From Amazonocrinis nigriterrae CENA67 (lineage in GTDB: Bacteria > Cyanobacteriota > Cyanobacteriia > Cyanobacteriales > Nostocaceae): DNA of 64,000 nucleotides. The position numbers and the translations under genes were made by a program. This document shows positions 62,472 to 64,000 of the stretch, piece after piece. Every line of letters starts with the position of its first letter. Within the stretch, counting starts at the first letter, position 1. Where the stretch lies: assembly GCF_016056305.1 (NCBI RefSeq), contig NZ_JAECZC010000009.1, forward strand, positions 1-64,000, written 5' to 3'. The notes beneath the pieces were generated by a model that made no database searches, was not told the origin of the DNA, and saw only the letters and a program-made list of their open reading frames with translations.

Positions 62472-63743
62472 ATGCGGATTTTAATTTACTCTTACAACTA
62501 CTATCCAGAACCAATTGGTATTGCCCCACTGATGACAGAATTAGCAGAGGGGCTAGTCAAACGAGGGCATGAAGTTCGTATTGTTACTGCTATGCCCAAC
62601 TATCCTGAGCGTCAAATATACGAAGGCTATCGGGGTAAGTTATATCTCACTGAATATAAAAATGGTGTTCAAATCCAACGTAGTTATGTTTGGATTCGTC
62701 CACAACCTAATTTACTAGATAGAGTATTGCTAGATGCTAGTTTCGTTGTTACTAGTTTCTTCCCTGCGATCATCGGCTGGCGTCCAGATGTAATTCTATC
62801 AACGTCGCCATCACTACCTGTTTGCGTGCCAGCTGCCCTTCTAGGATGGTTACGTAACTGTCCTGTGGTCTTAAATCTTCAAGATATCCTACCAGAAGCA
62901 GCAGTCCATGTTGGACTGCTGAAAAATAAATTGCTAATCAAGGTATTTGCTGCCTTGGAAAAATTTGCTTACCACAGCGCCTCTAAAATTAGCGTCATCG
63001 CCGATGGTTTTGTAGATAACTTGCTGTCTAAGGGCGTAGATGCTAGCAAAATCGAGCAAATTCCAAACTGGGTTGATGTGAATTTCATTCGCCCTTTACC
63101 CAAAGAAAACAATCCTTTTCGTGCAGCGCATAATCTCAATGATAAATTTGTAGTCCTATATTCTGGAAATATTGCTCTGACCCAAGGTTTAGAAACCGTC
63201 GTTAAAGCTGCTTCTTTATTACGTCATATTCCAGAGATTGCCTTTGTGATTGTGGGAGAAGCGAAAGGTTTGCGACGATTGCAACGCTATTGTCTAGAGT
63301 GTGGAGCAGATAACGTTTTGCTATTGCCCTTTCAACCCCGTGAAGAGCTACCACAGATGTTAGCAGCTGCTGATGTGGGTTTAGTGGTGCAAAAGAAAAA
63401 TGTTATATCTTTCAACATGCCATCAAAAATTCAAGTGCTACTTGCTAGTGGTCGCGCATTAGTTGCATCTGTCCCTGAAAATGGTACCGCCGCAAGAGCA
63501 GTTAGACAAAGTGGTGGTGGAGTGATTGTACCTCCAGAAGACGACCAAGCCTTAGCAATGGCAGTTTTAGAACTTTATAAACATCCAGAAAAAGTTAAAA
63601 CTCTGGGCTACAACAGCCGTCAATATGCCGTTGAACAATATGCTTTTGAACATGCTTTAAATCACTATGAGAAGTTATTTGACTCAGTTACCACAGATAG
63701 CCAAGTCATTGAATCCAAAGTAGTTTCAAAACAGGAAGTATGA
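62472..63743 (+). CDS. WcaI-like family 4 glycosyltransferase
   Basis: A 423-residue GT-B fold glycosyltransferase similar to colanic acid WcaI-type enzymes. The N-terminal half begins MRILIYSYNYYPEPIGIAPLMTELAEGL with the GHEVRIVTAMPNYPE segment. The C-terminal half contains FVVLYSGNIALTQGLETVVKAA and the donor-binding region LPFQPREELPQMLAAADVGLV...SKIQVLLASGRALVASVPENG. It likely builds an extracellular polysaccharide or surface glycan from a nucleotide sugar. It may continue into a polysaccharide cluster beyond the window's right end. Confidence 0.9.
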   Translation: MRILIYSYNYYPEPIGIAPLMTELAEGLVKRGHEVRIVTAMPNYPERQIYEGYRGKLYLTEYKNGVQIQRSYVWIRPQPNLLDRVLLDASFVVTSFFPAIIGWRPDVILSTSPSLPVCVPAALLGWLRNCPVVLNLQDILPEAAVHVGLLKNKLLIKVFAALEKFAYHSASKISVIADGFVDNLLSKGVDASKIEQIPNWVDVNFIRPLPKENNPFRAAHNLNDKFVVLYSGNIALTQGLETVVKAASLLRHIPEIAFVIVGEAKGLRRLQRYCLECGADNVLLLPFQPREELPQMLAAADVGLVVQKKNVISFNMPSKIQVLLASGRALVASVPENGTAARAVRQSGGGVIVPPEDDQALAMAVLELYKHPEKVKTLGYNSRQYAVEQYAFEHALNHYEKLFDSVTTDSQVIESKVVSKQEV

Positions 63744-63865
63744 AGCTAACAAGTAGTCAAAACTACAAACTTTTGTGGATTGCTAAAGGTTGAAGGGGTA
63801 AAGGGTAAGGGATGAATTCCCACCTTTGCCTTTTTTCATTTACCACTTAACCTAAAGGTATTCAG

Positions 63866-63916
63866 GGCGGCTTCTCTTCACGCTGATCAGGGGAATTAGT
63901 TTCCCTACCGCCTTTT
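63866..63916 (+). terminator. Candidate terminator after the glycosyltransferase
   Basis: GGCGG (63866-63870) pairs with CCGCC (63908-63912), enclosing a second small hairpin AGGGGAA...TTTCCCT, and is followed by TTTTAATT. It is about 120 bases after the stop codon. Confidence 0.4.
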
Positions 63917-64000
63917 AATTAAGAACTATTGCTGACTCTTGCAATCAGACTTTAGGTAGACTGTGCAGGAGTCTGCTATGCTATATACTAAATACTATTT

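Overview
The window is chromosomal DNA from a filamentous, probably heterocyst-forming cyanobacterium of the Nostoc/Anabaena type. The evidence is the very frequent HIP1 octamer (GCGATCGC), the many heptanucleotide STRR arrays typical of Nostocales, a phycobiliprotein lyase of the CpcS/CpeS type, a tandem flv3-flv1 flavodiiron pair, an amino acid transporter set with the order natF-natG-natH-bgtA, and PEP-CTERM proteins. No phage, CRISPR array or plasmid functions were seen.

Layout. 0.2-5.7 kb: housekeeping genes (ispF, an oligopeptide-type binding lipoprotein, larB, a small membrane protein, argH, a small basic protein). 6.4-9.1 kb: a Nudix hydrolase, an alpha/beta hydrolase, a hypothetical and coaX. 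9.2-12.9 kb: flavodiiron proteins Flv3 and Flv1. 12.9-16.5 kb: an accessory stretch with a 42-bp tandem repeat, a 108-bp palindromic repeat, a decaying 75-bp direct-repeat array, a 45-codon membrane-protein gene, and three nuclease-fold genes (PD-(D/E)XK-like, Uma2, Rpn). 16.6-24.3 kb: an HdeD-like membrane protein, the CpcS/CpeS lyase, a two-gene RND efflux operon and a family 2 glycosyltransferase. 24.6-29.0 kb: the translation/transcription block rplS, tRNA-Trp, secE, nusG, rplK, rplA, L10 leader with attenuator, rplJ, rplL and a strong terminator.

29.6-36.9 kb: a Ser/Thr kinase, an RluA-type pseudouridine synthase, an ankyrin protein and a GH10-like glycosidase. 36.95-37.98 kb: a dead IS630-type element, itself split by a palindromic insertion. 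38.1-41.5 kb: a parvulin-type isomerase overlapping a HetC/HlyB-like exporter with a degenerate C39 domain. 41.8-48.7 kb: a DUF92 (VTE6-like) kinase, a VOC protein, a lipase-like protein, an Ala/Lys-rich protein, a histidine kinase remnant, ftsW and a PEP-CTERM protein. 49-52.7 kb: a methyltransferase flanked by two direct 73-bp repeats, a STAS-sugar transferase fusion and queE. 52.8-55.7 kb: a phytase-like secreted protein and two conserved cyanobacterial proteins. 56.4-63.7 kb: the N-II amino acid uptake system natFGH-bgtA, a LysR regulator and a WcaI-like glycosyltransferase.

The most distinctive aspect of the window is how repeats have shaped it. Heptamer arrays and palindromic elements occupy most intergenic spaces, including those of the ribosomal protein operon and the translation start of natG, and have entered at least six open reading frames while keeping them in frame. 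The best candidates for something undescribed are the 75-bp direct-repeat array (a possible tandem small-RNA locus), the STAS-sugar transferase fusion and the repeat-flanked methyltransferase. All start choices and functions come from reading the sequence; no database search was run.
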